From Erythrobacter sp. SCSIO 43205 (GTDB lineage: Bacteria; Pseudomonadota; Alphaproteobacteria; Sphingomonadales; Sphingomonadaceae): a DNA stretch of 64,000 nucleotides. Location of the stretch: NCBI RefSeq assembly GCF_019904235.1, contig NZ_CP063202.1:3224001-3288000 (forward strand). The letters run 5' to 3'. Positions 34,201 through 42,335 of this stretch are shown piece after piece. Both the position numbers and the translations under genes were made by a program. The notes under the pieces are model-generated. The model ran no database searches, was not told the DNA's origin, and was given only the letters and a program-made list of their open reading frames with translations. Position 1 is the stretch's first letter; every line of letters starts with the position of its first letter.

Positions 34201-36330
34201 TCAGTCAGTTTCTGTAGTGCTGGTATCTTCAAAAGCGAGCCATGCGCGTGACAGGAGAAAGTCCTCGATGTCGCTGACTTCCTCTTTGCTCAGCCGACCG
34301 TTGAAATTGGGCATGCCATTGGCTGCCGCTGCACCTTCAAGGACGAAGGCGTGGAACGCATCGTTACCCAATGTTGCCGAGTACCGCAGATCGGGCGTGG
34401 TGCCAGCCGAGATAGCTGCGCCCCCATGGCAGATGCCGCAGAAACGCCCGTAGAGATCGGTTCCGCGTGCGACGGCTTCAGTGGAGCTGGGGCGTCGTGC
34501 CGGACGTGGCAGCTCGCTCTTGGCGGGTTGCCGTAATGAGATTTTGCCATCGGCGCCGAGCTTGAACGCGATCACGCGCCCTTCGACCTTGCCGCCTTTG
34601 GGATCGACATAATATCCGGCCAGCAGGTTCGCGCCGCTGCCCCAACCGACCGAGACAGCGATATATTGTTCACCATCCACCTCGTAGGAAACAGGGCCGC
34701 CAACCATAGCTGCACCGACAGTGAAGGACCACAACGTGTCGCCAGTTTTGGCGTTGAAGGCGTTGAAAATCCCCTTGGTGGTTCCCTGAAATACCAGATT
34801 ACCGCCTGTGGCCAGCGTACCGCCGTTCCAGATCCGTTCGTGCTCAACCCGCCAGACTTCTTTCTGTGCGACCGGATCCCACGCAACCAGCTGGGCGCGG
34901 ATCATCTGCTTCATCAGCGCGCGTCGTTCGGCCTCTGTGTCGGGAAGCGGATCCGTCAGGCTGACGCCGGTGTTGAGACCATCGCGATCCACCCGCGCAA
35001 TGTCGCCTTCGATCTGATCGCGATAAAGAAACGGCATATCCTGCGCCGGAATGTATACCAGCCCGGACTGCGGGCTGTAGGACATCGGGTGCCAATTATG
35101 CGCGCCGAACGGAGTGGGTTTGACCAGCGCCATTCCTTCCGGATAGCGCGCTTCCGGATTCTCAATCGGACGTCCGGTTTCAGGGTCAATGCCCTTGGCC
35201 CATGTTACCGGCACGAAATTCTCGGCCGAAATCAGCTTCCCGTCGGTCCGGTCAATCACATAGAAAAAGCCGTTTTTCGGAGCCTGCATCAAAACCTTGC
35301 GGGCTTCCCCGCCAATCTCCAGATCGGCCAGAATGATGCTCTGCGTGGCCGTAAAGTCCCAGGTTTCGCCCGGTGTTGTCTGATAGTGCCAGACATATTC
35401 CCCGCTATCGGGGCGCAGCGCGACGATGGAGGAAAGGAACAGATTGTCACCGCCGCCGGGGCTGCGAACTTTCTGGTTCCACGGCGCACCATTGCCAACA
35501 CCGATATAAAGCAGATCAAGCTCGGGATCATAGGCCATGGAATCCCATACGGTGCCGCCACCGCCCAATTCCCACCATTCGCCCTTCCATGTTTCAGCGG
35601 CCATTTCCATGGCTTCGTTTTCGAACCCATCTTTGGGATTGCCGGGTACGGTGTGGAATTTCCATTCCTGCTCACCCGTTTCGGCATCATAGGCTGCGAC
35701 AAAGCCGCGTACGCCAAATTCAGCCCCGCCATTGCCGATAATTACACGGCCTTTCACCACACGCGGTGCGCCGGTGATGGTGTGAGGTTCTTCAATCGGG
35801 AATGTGCGGGTTTCCCAGACCTGATCGCCGCTTTTCTGGTCAAGCGCAATCAGCCGTCCGTCAATCGTGCCAAAAAACAGCTTGTCCTGATAGACCGCGA
35901 CCCCGCGATTGACGACATCGCAGCAGGCATGGCGCCCTTTTTCACGCGGGACTTCCGGGTCGTATTTCCACAACACCTCGCCGGTTGCCGCATTGAGCGC
36001 GATCACTTCGCTCCACGAACCGGTAGTGTACATCACGCCATCAACCACAATGGGTGTAGCTTCAATGCCGCGGAAACTGCCCAGCGGCGCTTCCCAAGCC
36101 AGACCGAGCTCGCCGACATTGTCCGCATTGATCTGTTCGAGCGGACTGAAGCGTTCTTCATTATAGGTGCGCCCGTGCGAGAGCCAGTTGGCTGCATCTT
36201 CCCCCGCTTCAAGCAAGAGTTGTTCGCTCACCGCACCGTCACTGGTACTTCCGCATCCTGATAATGTTGCAAGGCTTGCGAGCAGAATGGCGGGCGCGGC
36301 CCTTCTCAGGATTTGCGAAATATCAGCCAT
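34201..36330 (-). CDS. PQQ-dependent quinohaemoprotein alcohol dehydrogenase (type II, with cytochrome c domain)
   Basis: 709 aa from ATG 36330 behind GGGGAAA; an upstream in-frame start at 36459 is rejected. The signal is of lipoprotein type (LASLATLSGCGS), suggesting anchoring in a membrane. The beta-propeller carries the vicinal disulfide HACCDVVNRG that covers PQQ, and tryptophan-docking repeats such as DWSRG-like ALDQKSGDQVWETRT. The C-terminal 90 residues are a cytochrome c with FCGICH haem attachment and the axial Met in NGMPNFNG. Such enzymes oxidise primary or secondary alcohols in the periplasm and pass electrons to azurin or the oxidase. It sits within the beta-oxidation gene set and would start the pathway on an alcohol substrate. 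Confidence 0.92.
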   Translation of the reverse strand: MADISQILRRAAPAILLASLATLSGCGSTSDGAVSEQLLLEAGEDAANWLSHGRTYNEERFSPLEQINADNVGELGLAWEAPLGSFRGIEATPIVVDGVMYTTGSWSEVIALNAATGEVLWKYDPEVPREKGRHACCDVVNRGVAVYQDKLFFGTIDGRLIALDQKSGDQVWETRTFPIEEPHTITGAPRVVKGRVIIGNGGAEFGVRGFVAAYDAETGEQEWKFHTVPGNPKDGFENEAMEMAAETWKGEWWELGGGGTVWDSMAYDPELDLLYIGVGNGAPWNQKVRSPGGGDNLFLSSIVALRPDSGEYVWHYQTTPGETWDFTATQSIILADLEIGGEARKVLMQAPKNGFFYVIDRTDGKLISAENFVPVTWAKGIDPETGRPIENPEARYPEGMALVKPTPFGAHNWHPMSYSPQSGLVYIPAQDMPFLYRDQIEGDIARVDRDGLNTGVSLTDPLPDTEAERRALMKQMIRAQLVAWDPVAQKEVWRVEHERIWNGGTLATGGNLVFQGTTKGIFNAFNAKTGDTLWSFTVGAAMVGGPVSYEVDGEQYIAVSVGWGSGANLLAGYYVDPKGGKVEGRVIAFKLGADGKISLRQPAKSELPRPARRPSSTEAVARGTDLYGRFCGICHGGAAISAGTTPDLRYSATLGNDAFHAFVLEGAAAANGMPNFNGRLSKEEVSDIEDFLLSRAWLAFEDTSTTETD

Positions 36331-36455
36331 GTCAGTTTCCCCTGTGCGGGGCCTCTCCTTGTCCGCATTGCTTTTGCAAAGCGTTTTTTCACCCCTCAAG
36401 GAGACAGATAAAACACGGCAATTGCAATCTGCAAGACCATGCCCAATGCGCCAAC

Positions 36456-37601
36456 TCACCGTCTCTTGGTGTTTTTCAACTCTTGGAGGATTTCATCGTC
36501 ATGCTCGCCATGGCCCGGGGCAGGCGAGATGGAGAGGGGAGAAGAAGAGGCAAATCGTGGTGCTGAACCGGCTTGCAGATAGCCCTTGCTTTCATCAAAA
36601 ATTCCGCGCGCCTGATTGTGCGGATGCTCTTTGGCGCTTGACGGACTCAACACTGGCGCAAAGCAGGCATCGCTTCCTTCCAGCAAGGTGCACCAATATG
36701 CGCTTGGCTGGGAAGCGAATAGCTCAGCAAGATGTTTGGCCTGTTCGGGCCAGAATTTCGGATCAAACTGGTTGGCGAATAGCGGATTGTCTGACAGGCC
36801 AAGCCGCTCCAGCAATTCGGCATAGAATTTCGGCTCCAGGCTACCCACTGTGATATGCGTGCCATCAGCACAGCGATAGGTGCCATACCAGGGCGCGCCG
36901 TCCAGCGCGCTGACCCCGCGCTCTTCCTTCATCAGCCCCTTGGGCATCAGATCGAAGATCAGGTTCATCATGTGGGCCGAACCATCGACAATCGCGGCAT
37001 CGACAATGTCGCCTTTACCGCTTGCTTTGGCCCGGACAATTCCGGCGAGCACGCCGATGGTCAGATAGTTGGCGCCGCCACCCAGATCACCCACCATGGC
37101 GGGCGGAGGGAGTGGAGTTCCATCAGCAGTCCCGGCATACCAGCCAGCCGATGACAGCGCGACATAGTTGATATCGTGACCCGCCGCTTGCGACAGAGGC
37201 CCGTCTTGTCCCCAGCCGGTGATGCGGCCATAGACAAGCGCAGGATTGCGTTTCTGACATATATCAGGCCCCAGCCCCAGCCGCTCCATCACGCCGGGGC
37301 GCATCCCTTCGATCAGAGCATCGGCGCTGGCGACCAGATCAAGCAGAATTGCCTTGTCGCCATCATCCTTCAGATCAAGCGCGATAGAGCGTTTGCCGCG
37401 CTTGAGTATGCCAACCGGCATAGTCGTGCCCGGATCGCTGCTCTTCTCCTTGCGCTCGACCAGAATGACATCTGCACCCATATCGGCGAGATGCATCCCG
37501 CAAAAGGGAGCAGGACCGATCCCTTCGATCTCGACAATGCGGATTCCGGCAAGCGGCCTTTGTTGCTCGGTCACTACTTGATCACTTGAAGGCGGAAACA
37601 C
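36456..37601 (-). CDS. CoA-transferase family III, alpha-methylacyl-CoA racemase type
   Basis: 381 aa from GTG 37601, which overlaps the acyl-CoA dehydrogenase end by 20 bases; another GTG nine codons in is possible. Family III features: GIRIVEIEGIGPAPFCGMHLADMGADVILVER at the N-terminus. The racemase residues are at the expected places: GHDINYVALS (His and Asp, about residue 140) and VGDLGGGANY (Asp, about residue 168). Those distinguish methylacyl-CoA racemases from formyl-CoA-type transferases. The enzyme flips the 2-methyl stereocentre of branched acyl-CoAs so that beta-oxidation can continue. Its presence is the best hint that the pathway's substrate is methyl-branched (isoprenoid or sterol side chain). 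Confidence 0.85.
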   Translation of the reverse strand: MFPPSSDQVVTEQQRPLAGIRIVEIEGIGPAPFCGMHLADMGADVILVERKEKSSDPGTTMPVGILKRGKRSIALDLKDDGDKAILLDLVASADALIEGMRPGVMERLGLGPDICQKRNPALVYGRITGWGQDGPLSQAAGHDINYVALSSAGWYAGTADGTPLPPPAMVGDLGGGANYLTIGVLAGIVRAKASGKGDIVDAAIVDGSAHMMNLIFDLMPKGLMKEERGVSALDGAPWYGTYRCADGTHITVGSLEPKFYAELLERLGLSDNPLFANQFDPKFWPEQAKHLAELFASQPSAYWCTLLEGSDACFAPVLSPSSAKEHPHNQARGIFDESKGYLQAGSAPRFASSSPLSISPAPGHGEHDDEILQELKNTKRR

Positions 37602-38736
37602 CAGTCAAACCGCGCGCGATCAGCAGTTTCTGGATCTCCGTTGTGCCATCGGGGATCGGCGTAATCATCGCTTCACGTGCAAGCCGTTCGACGATGAATT
37701 CCTTGGTCACGCCATTCCCGCCATGGATCTGAACCGCCTGCCGCGTCGCATCGACGGCGATTTCGGTACCATACCATTTGGCCATCGCGCATTCCACGTC
37801 GCAGCGTTCACCTGCGTCGATCATGGAGGCAGCCCGCAACGCCAGCAGCCGTGCGGCGTCAATCCGGGTGGCCATGGTCGCGATCTTGTCAGCGATCAGC
37901 TGATGCCCGGCGATAACCTTGCTGTGCTGTTCGCGTTCCTGCGAATATTTGATCGATTCCGCCAAAGCGCGTCTGGCAATGCCGTAACCCCAGGCGCCAA
38001 CATGGATGCGCGCGCGTTCGAACAAGGTCAGCGTGTTCTTGAGGCCATCGCCAATGTCGCCGACAGTATTGCTTACCGGAACGCGCACCCCGTCCATAAA
38101 GACTTGTGAGGTCGATTGGCCATTGAGGGCCATTTTGGGGATGCCGCGCACCTCATAGGGGTGCTCGTTCCGGTCGAGCAGAATATGGGTGAGTTGATTG
38201 TCATCGGTGCGGCAGGTGCAGATGAAAATATCGGAATATTCGCCATTGGTGATCCAAGTTTTCTCACCGCTGATTACCCAATCATCGTCATCCCGAACCG
38301 CGCGGGTCGTCACGCCCGAAACATCAGAGCCGATGCCGGGTTCCGAGATACCCACTGCCGCATAAATCTTGCCGTTCAACAGCGGTTCGCCATAGCGTTC
38401 GCGCAGCTCATCTGAACCCAGTTTCAACACCATGGATGTTGCCGCAGCATTGACCAGCATGGCGACTGTCAGATCAGCGGAGCTATAGGCCAGTTCCTCG
38501 ATCAGTTGCACATGCAACCGCCAGGACATGCCAAGACCGCCATGTTCGGTCGGTTGCGGGGCATTGATCATGCCGAACTGGGTCAGATGCCCGGCCCATT
38601 CAACCATCTTTTCCTTGGGGTAGAATGTGTCGCCAAGCTTTTGCAGCTCCGGTTCGAGTTGCTCGTCCAGATAACGCCGCAGACCGTCAATCGCCATCCG
38701 CTCGTCTTCGTTGAACAGAAAGTTGATATTGCTCAT
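37582..38736 (-). CDS. Acyl-CoA dehydrogenase
   Basis: 384 aa with the full ACAD fold: FAD-binding AAVGISEPGIGSDVSGVTTRA (about residues 130-150) and WVISGEKTWITNGEYSD, a helical C-terminus with QIHGGNGVTKEFIVERLAREA, and TTEIQKLLIARGL. The catalytic glutamate is most likely within the ARDARxxxI-like ARE segment (LAREAMITPIPDGTTEIQ). It introduces the alpha-beta double bond into acyl-CoA. Its ATG overlaps the thiolase stop by one base (TAATG) and its end overlaps the racemase start, so the three are tightly coupled. Confidence 0.92.
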   Translation of the reverse strand: MSNINFLFNEDERMAIDGLRRYLDEQLEPELQKLGDTFYPKEKMVEWAGHLTQFGMINAPQPTEHGGLGMSWRLHVQLIEELAYSSADLTVAMLVNAAATSMVLKLGSDELRERYGEPLLNGKIYAAVGISEPGIGSDVSGVTTRAVRDDDDWVISGEKTWITNGEYSDIFICTCRTDDNQLTHILLDRNEHPYEVRGIPKMALNGQSTSQVFMDGVRVPVSNTVGDIGDGLKNTLTLFERARIHVGAWGYGIARRALAESIKYSQEREQHSKVIAGHQLIADKIATMATRIDAARLLALRAASMIDAGERCDVECAMAKWYGTEIAVDATRQAVQIHGGNGVTKEFIVERLAREAMITPIPDGTTEIQKLLIARGLTGVSAFK

Positions 38737-39986
38737 TATCCTTCTGCCTTTCCAAAAATGTTGACCACTGCGACACCTTCCTCGATGCCAACCAGACCAC
38801 CACTGTTTTCGTGCACAGCGTGACGCGCGCCTTCGACCTGACGCGCACCGGCTTCGCCACGTAATTGTGTAGCCAGCTCATGAATCTGACCAAGGCCGGT
38901 TGCCCCGATCGGGTGACCTTTTGATTCCAGCCCGCCAGACGGGTTGATTGGAATGCGTCCGCCGACTGTGAAGTCTCCGCGTTCGGCAGCCGGGCCGGCT
39001 TCACCCATCGGGACCAGCATCAGATTTTCCGCATGCATAAGCTCGCCAATCGCCGTTGCATCATGCACCTCTGCGACATCCATATCCGCAGGAGAGCGTC
39101 CGGCCTTGTCATAGGCTTTCTGCGCGGCGAGGCACGCCATGTGATTTTCCGGCTCATCTGCCGTTCGTTCGGGATTGCCGCTCATCGTTACGCTGGCGAG
39201 AATCTCGACTGCGCGCGATTTGTCTCCGCCCAGCTTTTTAAGACCATCCTCGTTGCAGATGATGGTCGCCGCAGCACCATCCGAAATCGGCGCACACATG
39301 GGCAGCGTCAGCGGATAGGTGATTGGCGGAGCGGCAAGCACTTCCTCAATCGAATAGGGTTGCTGATATTGCGACAGGGGGTTGTGCACAGAATGTTGAT
39401 GGTTCTTCGCCGCAATCGCCGCAATCTGGCGTTGGGTCGTTCCGTTGCGCTTCATGTGATTGAGGCCGAAGGCGGCATAGACTGACATGAATACGCTATA
39501 GGGATTTGGCGATTCTGAACCTTCCGGCTTGTCCATGCCTTCACCCAGACTGACCAGACGCTGCGTATTCTCTTCCGGTGTCGCGACATCCCACGCACCG
39601 TCAAAGACAGCGAACATCTTGGCCTTGTCAGGGATGTTCATTTTTTCAACGCCTGCCGCCATGACAATATCATGCATGCCCGAGGCTACACCCTGAGCAG
39701 CGAGATGAAACGCGCTTGAGCTGGAGGCGCAGGCGTTTTCGATATTGAAGACTGGCGTTCCAGAGAACCCGATCTGGCCAAGCGCGACCTGTCCGGGGAT
39801 GAAAGTCTGCCCTTGCAGGAAACCCTGCGTCGAGCTGGAATGATAGATTGCGTCAATATCACTGTTGGCCGCGCCTGCATCCTTCACTGCATGGGCAATC
39901 GCCTCATCAAGAAGATGCGCAATTTCGCGGTTGGGATGTCGCCCGAATTTCGTCATGCCCACGCCGACGATATATGTCTTTTCCAT
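38736..39986 (-). CDS. SCP-x-like thiolase (acetyl-CoA acyltransferase/lipid-transfer type)
   Basis: 416 aa. The nucleophile lies in FNIENACASSSSAFHLAAQG (Cys about 86). The histidines are in AEVHDATAIGELMHAENL and SKGHPIGATGLGQ, and the usual last motif appears as VHENSGGLVGIEEG, lacking the second cysteine of classical thiolases, as in SCP-x/Ltp2-type enzymes. These cleave 2-methyl-3-oxoacyl-CoAs of sterol and branched side chains. Many partner with a DUF35 (OB-fold) protein, and none is seen in the neighbourhood. It lies 38 bases after the hydratase gene and shares TAATG with the acyl-CoA dehydrogenase. Confidence 0.85.
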   Translation of the reverse strand: MEKTYIVGVGMTKFGRHPNREIAHLLDEAIAHAVKDAGAANSDIDAIYHSSSTQGFLQGQTFIPGQVALGQIGFSGTPVFNIENACASSSSAFHLAAQGVASGMHDIVMAAGVEKMNIPDKAKMFAVFDGAWDVATPEENTQRLVSLGEGMDKPEGSESPNPYSVFMSVYAAFGLNHMKRNGTTQRQIAAIAAKNHQHSVHNPLSQYQQPYSIEEVLAAPPITYPLTLPMCAPISDGAAATIICNEDGLKKLGGDKSRAVEILASVTMSGNPERTADEPENHMACLAAQKAYDKAGRSPADMDVAEVHDATAIGELMHAENLMLVPMGEAGPAAERGDFTVGGRIPINPSGGLESKGHPIGATGLGQIHELATQLRGEAGARQVEGARHAVHENSGGLVGIEEGVAVVNIFGKAEG

Positions 39987-40024
39987 GGTCGGGATTCCCT
40001 TCCTGTAAGCCTGCGATCAGGTTG

Positions 40025-40819
40025 TTATGTGCCTGTGTATTTGGGTGCGCGCTTTTCAGCGAAGGCTGAAAGACCTTCGAGAAAATCTGCAGATTGGGCG
40101 TGCTCGTCGAGCAAACGGCTTTCCAGCGCGAGCGCGTCGCGCGTGTCGAGCCGGGCGCCCTGATCGACCATCTCCTTCATCCGGGCGAGAACCAGCGGGC
40201 TCTTCTGGGCCAGTTTTTCGGCCAGCTTTCGCGCCTCGTCCAGCAGCGCATCATCATCATGCACCGCGCTGACAAAGCCCATCTTCTCGAACTCTTCTGC
40301 AGGCCAATTATCGCCAGAGAAAAGCAGCAGGTTGGCTTTCTTCTCACCAATGAAACGCGGCAAGATTGTTCCGCCGCCACCCCCGGGCAAGACGCCAAAA
40401 TTGGAGTGGCTGTCACCGATCCGTGCGCTGCGGGCGGCCAGCACAATATCGCAGGCAATCGCCATTTCCAGCCCGCCCGCCAGCGTCATACCGTTCAGCG
40501 CGGCAATGGTTGGTTTTGGCAATTCGCGCAACTGGATAAGCACATCCTGAATTGCCTCCAAGAAGCCGGTAAAGCCCTCGGTCTTGCCCGTTTGAGTTTC
40601 GGCCAGAACACCCTTGAGGTCAGCCCCGCAGCAAAAGGCGCGGCCCGTGCCCGTGACTATCAGCGCGCGCAGATCATCATCCCCGGCAACAATGGAAATG
40701 GCGTTGGAAAGCTCCTCCACCATCTTTGCCGATATGGAATTCATTGCCTCCGGCCGGTTCAGCGTAATGGATGCCACCGCATTGCCGGTTTCAAATGATA
40801 TCGTCTCATAGTTCGTCAT
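40025..40819 (-). CDS. Enoyl-CoA hydratase/isomerase
   Basis: 264 aa from ATG 40819; a longer frame to 40936 adds unrelated residues. Crotonase motifs are present: ITLNRPEAMNSIS, the first oxyanion strand GRAFCCGADLKG, then PTIAALNGMTLAGGLEMAIACDIVLAA and the second site FGVLPGGGGGTILPR. In a hydratase, the two catalytic Glu lie near residues 115 and 135. Here the first region reads GGLEMA and the second GVLPGGGG, so the second Glu may be absent, which would fit an isomerase or a hydratase variant. It hydrates the enoyl-CoA formed by the acyl-CoA dehydrogenase encoded two genes downstream. First metabolic gene after the AraC regulator. Confidence 0.85.
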   Translation of the reverse strand: MTNYETISFETGNAVASITLNRPEAMNSISAKMVEELSNAISIVAGDDDLRALIVTGTGRAFCCGADLKGVLAETQTGKTEGFTGFLEAIQDVLIQLRELPKPTIAALNGMTLAGGLEMAIACDIVLAARSARIGDSHSNFGVLPGGGGGTILPRFIGEKKANLLLFSGDNWPAEEFEKMGFVSAVHDDDALLDEARKLAEKLAQKSPLVLARMKEMVDQGARLDTRDALALESRLLDEHAQSADFLEGLSAFAEKRAPKYTGT

Positions 40820-40975
40820 CGTATATTTCCGGGTTTTGTCCAAACGGAACATGTGCCTCTGGATTGCACTGTCCGACACCGACAATAGTATGTGTTCGCC
40901 TTTTTGATATGCGCTTGACTTGCCATTGCACGCCAAAAACGCGTCAATGGGGCGTCGGGCCTGGTAGCGGCGCAG

Positions 40976-42052
40976 CTATTTGGCCCGTACCTCCGTTTTG
41001 TCGAGAAACTCATGCGGTGACTGGCCCGCCAACCGCCGGAAAGCACGCGAAAAATTGCTGGGATCGCTATATCCCAGAAGATAGGATATCTCCTTGATCG
41101 AATGCCGCCCGGCGCGCAGGTACCGAATTGCAAGATATCGGCGTATATCATCAAGCACGCCGTTAAAGGTAGTGCCTTCATTCTGAAGCTGGCGCTGCAG
41201 ATTGCGGTTGCTCATTCCCAGATCGGCGGCCACGGCCTCTACCGACACATCACCATCCGGCAGCATTCTGACAATGGTGGACTGGATGCGCGGAATGATC
41301 TGCTGGTCATCGAAGCGGGCGATATATTCCATCGCGATCTGGTCATGATGGCGGACAATTTCCGAATTGGCCCCGCGAAGGGCCTGTTCGTAATCGGCCT
41401 TGGAAACATGCATTTCCAGTTGATCGCAACCATATTCAATCGGACAGCAAAAGAAGTCATCGAACTGGGCGGAGGTTTCTTTTGGTTCCGGTCGGCGCAT
41501 TCTTACCAGCATGGGTGTAAAGCTGGAGCGATAGACCATGCGCGCAAAACGCAGCACGGTTGCAATAAAGGCGTCCTGCCTCAACGCAGGCATATCCTCG
41601 CGCAGCTTCAAAACATAGACCAGCCTGTCATCGCGCAATTCGATGCTGGCATCGGCGGCGTGGGATATCAGGCGGAAAAAGCGGGCGCAGCGGTTGAAGA
41701 AGCTGAGCAGGGTACGGCTGGCAAAGAGCGAATAGCCCAGCGCATGCATGGAGCCCGGGGTGAGCCGTTCGGCAAGCCGCAACCCGATTGCTGCGTCATC
41801 CGTCACCCGGCCTACAATCGAATAGAACCGGCTCATTTTCTCCGAAGGAACGCGTGCGCCCGGGTCATTGAGCAATTCCGGATCAATGCCGGCCTCGTCC
41901 AGAATCGCCTCGATCTCACTTTCAAGACCGAATTCCTCGATGATGGCAACAAGGTGGATCAGCCAGCTGGCAATGACTGACGGTTCTGCGCCTTGCAGTT
42001 CAAGATCATCGTCCAAAGCCAGTCTCTCCCTGCTCCCTTTCCGGAGCTTCAC
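40976..42052 (-). CDS. AraC-family transcriptional regulator
   Basis: 358 aa. The N-terminal 230 residues form the ArgR/OruR-like sensor domain (DUF4066-like; SMHALGYSLFASRTLLSFFNRCARFFRL). The C-terminal 100 residues are the double helix-turn-helix: VSVEAVAADLGMSNRNLQRQLQNEG and HSIKEISYLLGYSDPSNFSRAFRRLAGQSPHEF. It stands between the beta-oxidation run (same strand, 156 bases downstream) and the divergent TonB receptor, the classical place for a pathway-specific activator. The inducer is probably the pathway substrate or its CoA ester. Confidence 0.9.
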   Translation of the reverse strand: MKLRKGSRERLALDDDLELQGAEPSVIASWLIHLVAIIEEFGLESEIEAILDEAGIDPELLNDPGARVPSEKMSRFYSIVGRVTDDAAIGLRLAERLTPGSMHALGYSLFASRTLLSFFNRCARFFRLISHAADASIELRDDRLVYVLKLREDMPALRQDAFIATVLRFARMVYRSSFTPMLVRMRRPEPKETSAQFDDFFCCPIEYGCDQLEMHVSKADYEQALRGANSEIVRHHDQIAMEYIARFDDQQIIPRIQSTIVRMLPDGDVSVEAVAADLGMSNRNLQRQLQNEGTTFNGVLDDIRRYLAIRYLRAGRHSIKEISYLLGYSDPSNFSRAFRRLAGQSPHEFLDKTEVRAK

Positions 42053-42059
42053 TTGTCAA

Positions 42060-42073
42060 ACAACCGAAGTTGT
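42060..42073. promoter_or_regulatory. Small palindrome in the AraC/TonB-receptor intergenic region
   Basis: ACAAC and GTTGT form a perfect 5-bp inverted repeat with a 4-base spacer, 8 bases upstream of the AraC start. The 283-base divergent region must contain both promoters. This palindrome is too short to call an operator with confidence. Confidence 0.25.
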
Positions 42074-42335
42074 CTGCGGCCCGATATCTGGTGGGGGTCA
42101 TGCCACTATAAAGCAACCCGGCAACATCTCGCTAGCCCAAATCTTCACCGGAGGCCCGCGACCCGTTTGGGCCGATTTCACCCGTTCTGCGCGAGAAAAG
42201 ACGGCAGGTTGGCGCAGTGTGACAGGCGTTCCTGCGCGCATTCTCCCGGCAATCTTCTAAACCGCTTGTGGGACTGTGACAGTTTTTTGTCATCAGTGAA
42301 GAGTCGGAAATTTGAGATTTCCAGGGAGAACATCA

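Noticed and set aside
34666..36261. 531-codon plus-strand frame opposite the PQQ dehydrogenase gene
   Set aside because: The minus strand encodes an unmistakable quinohaemoprotein with all motifs; the opposite frame is a by-product of GC-biased codon use.
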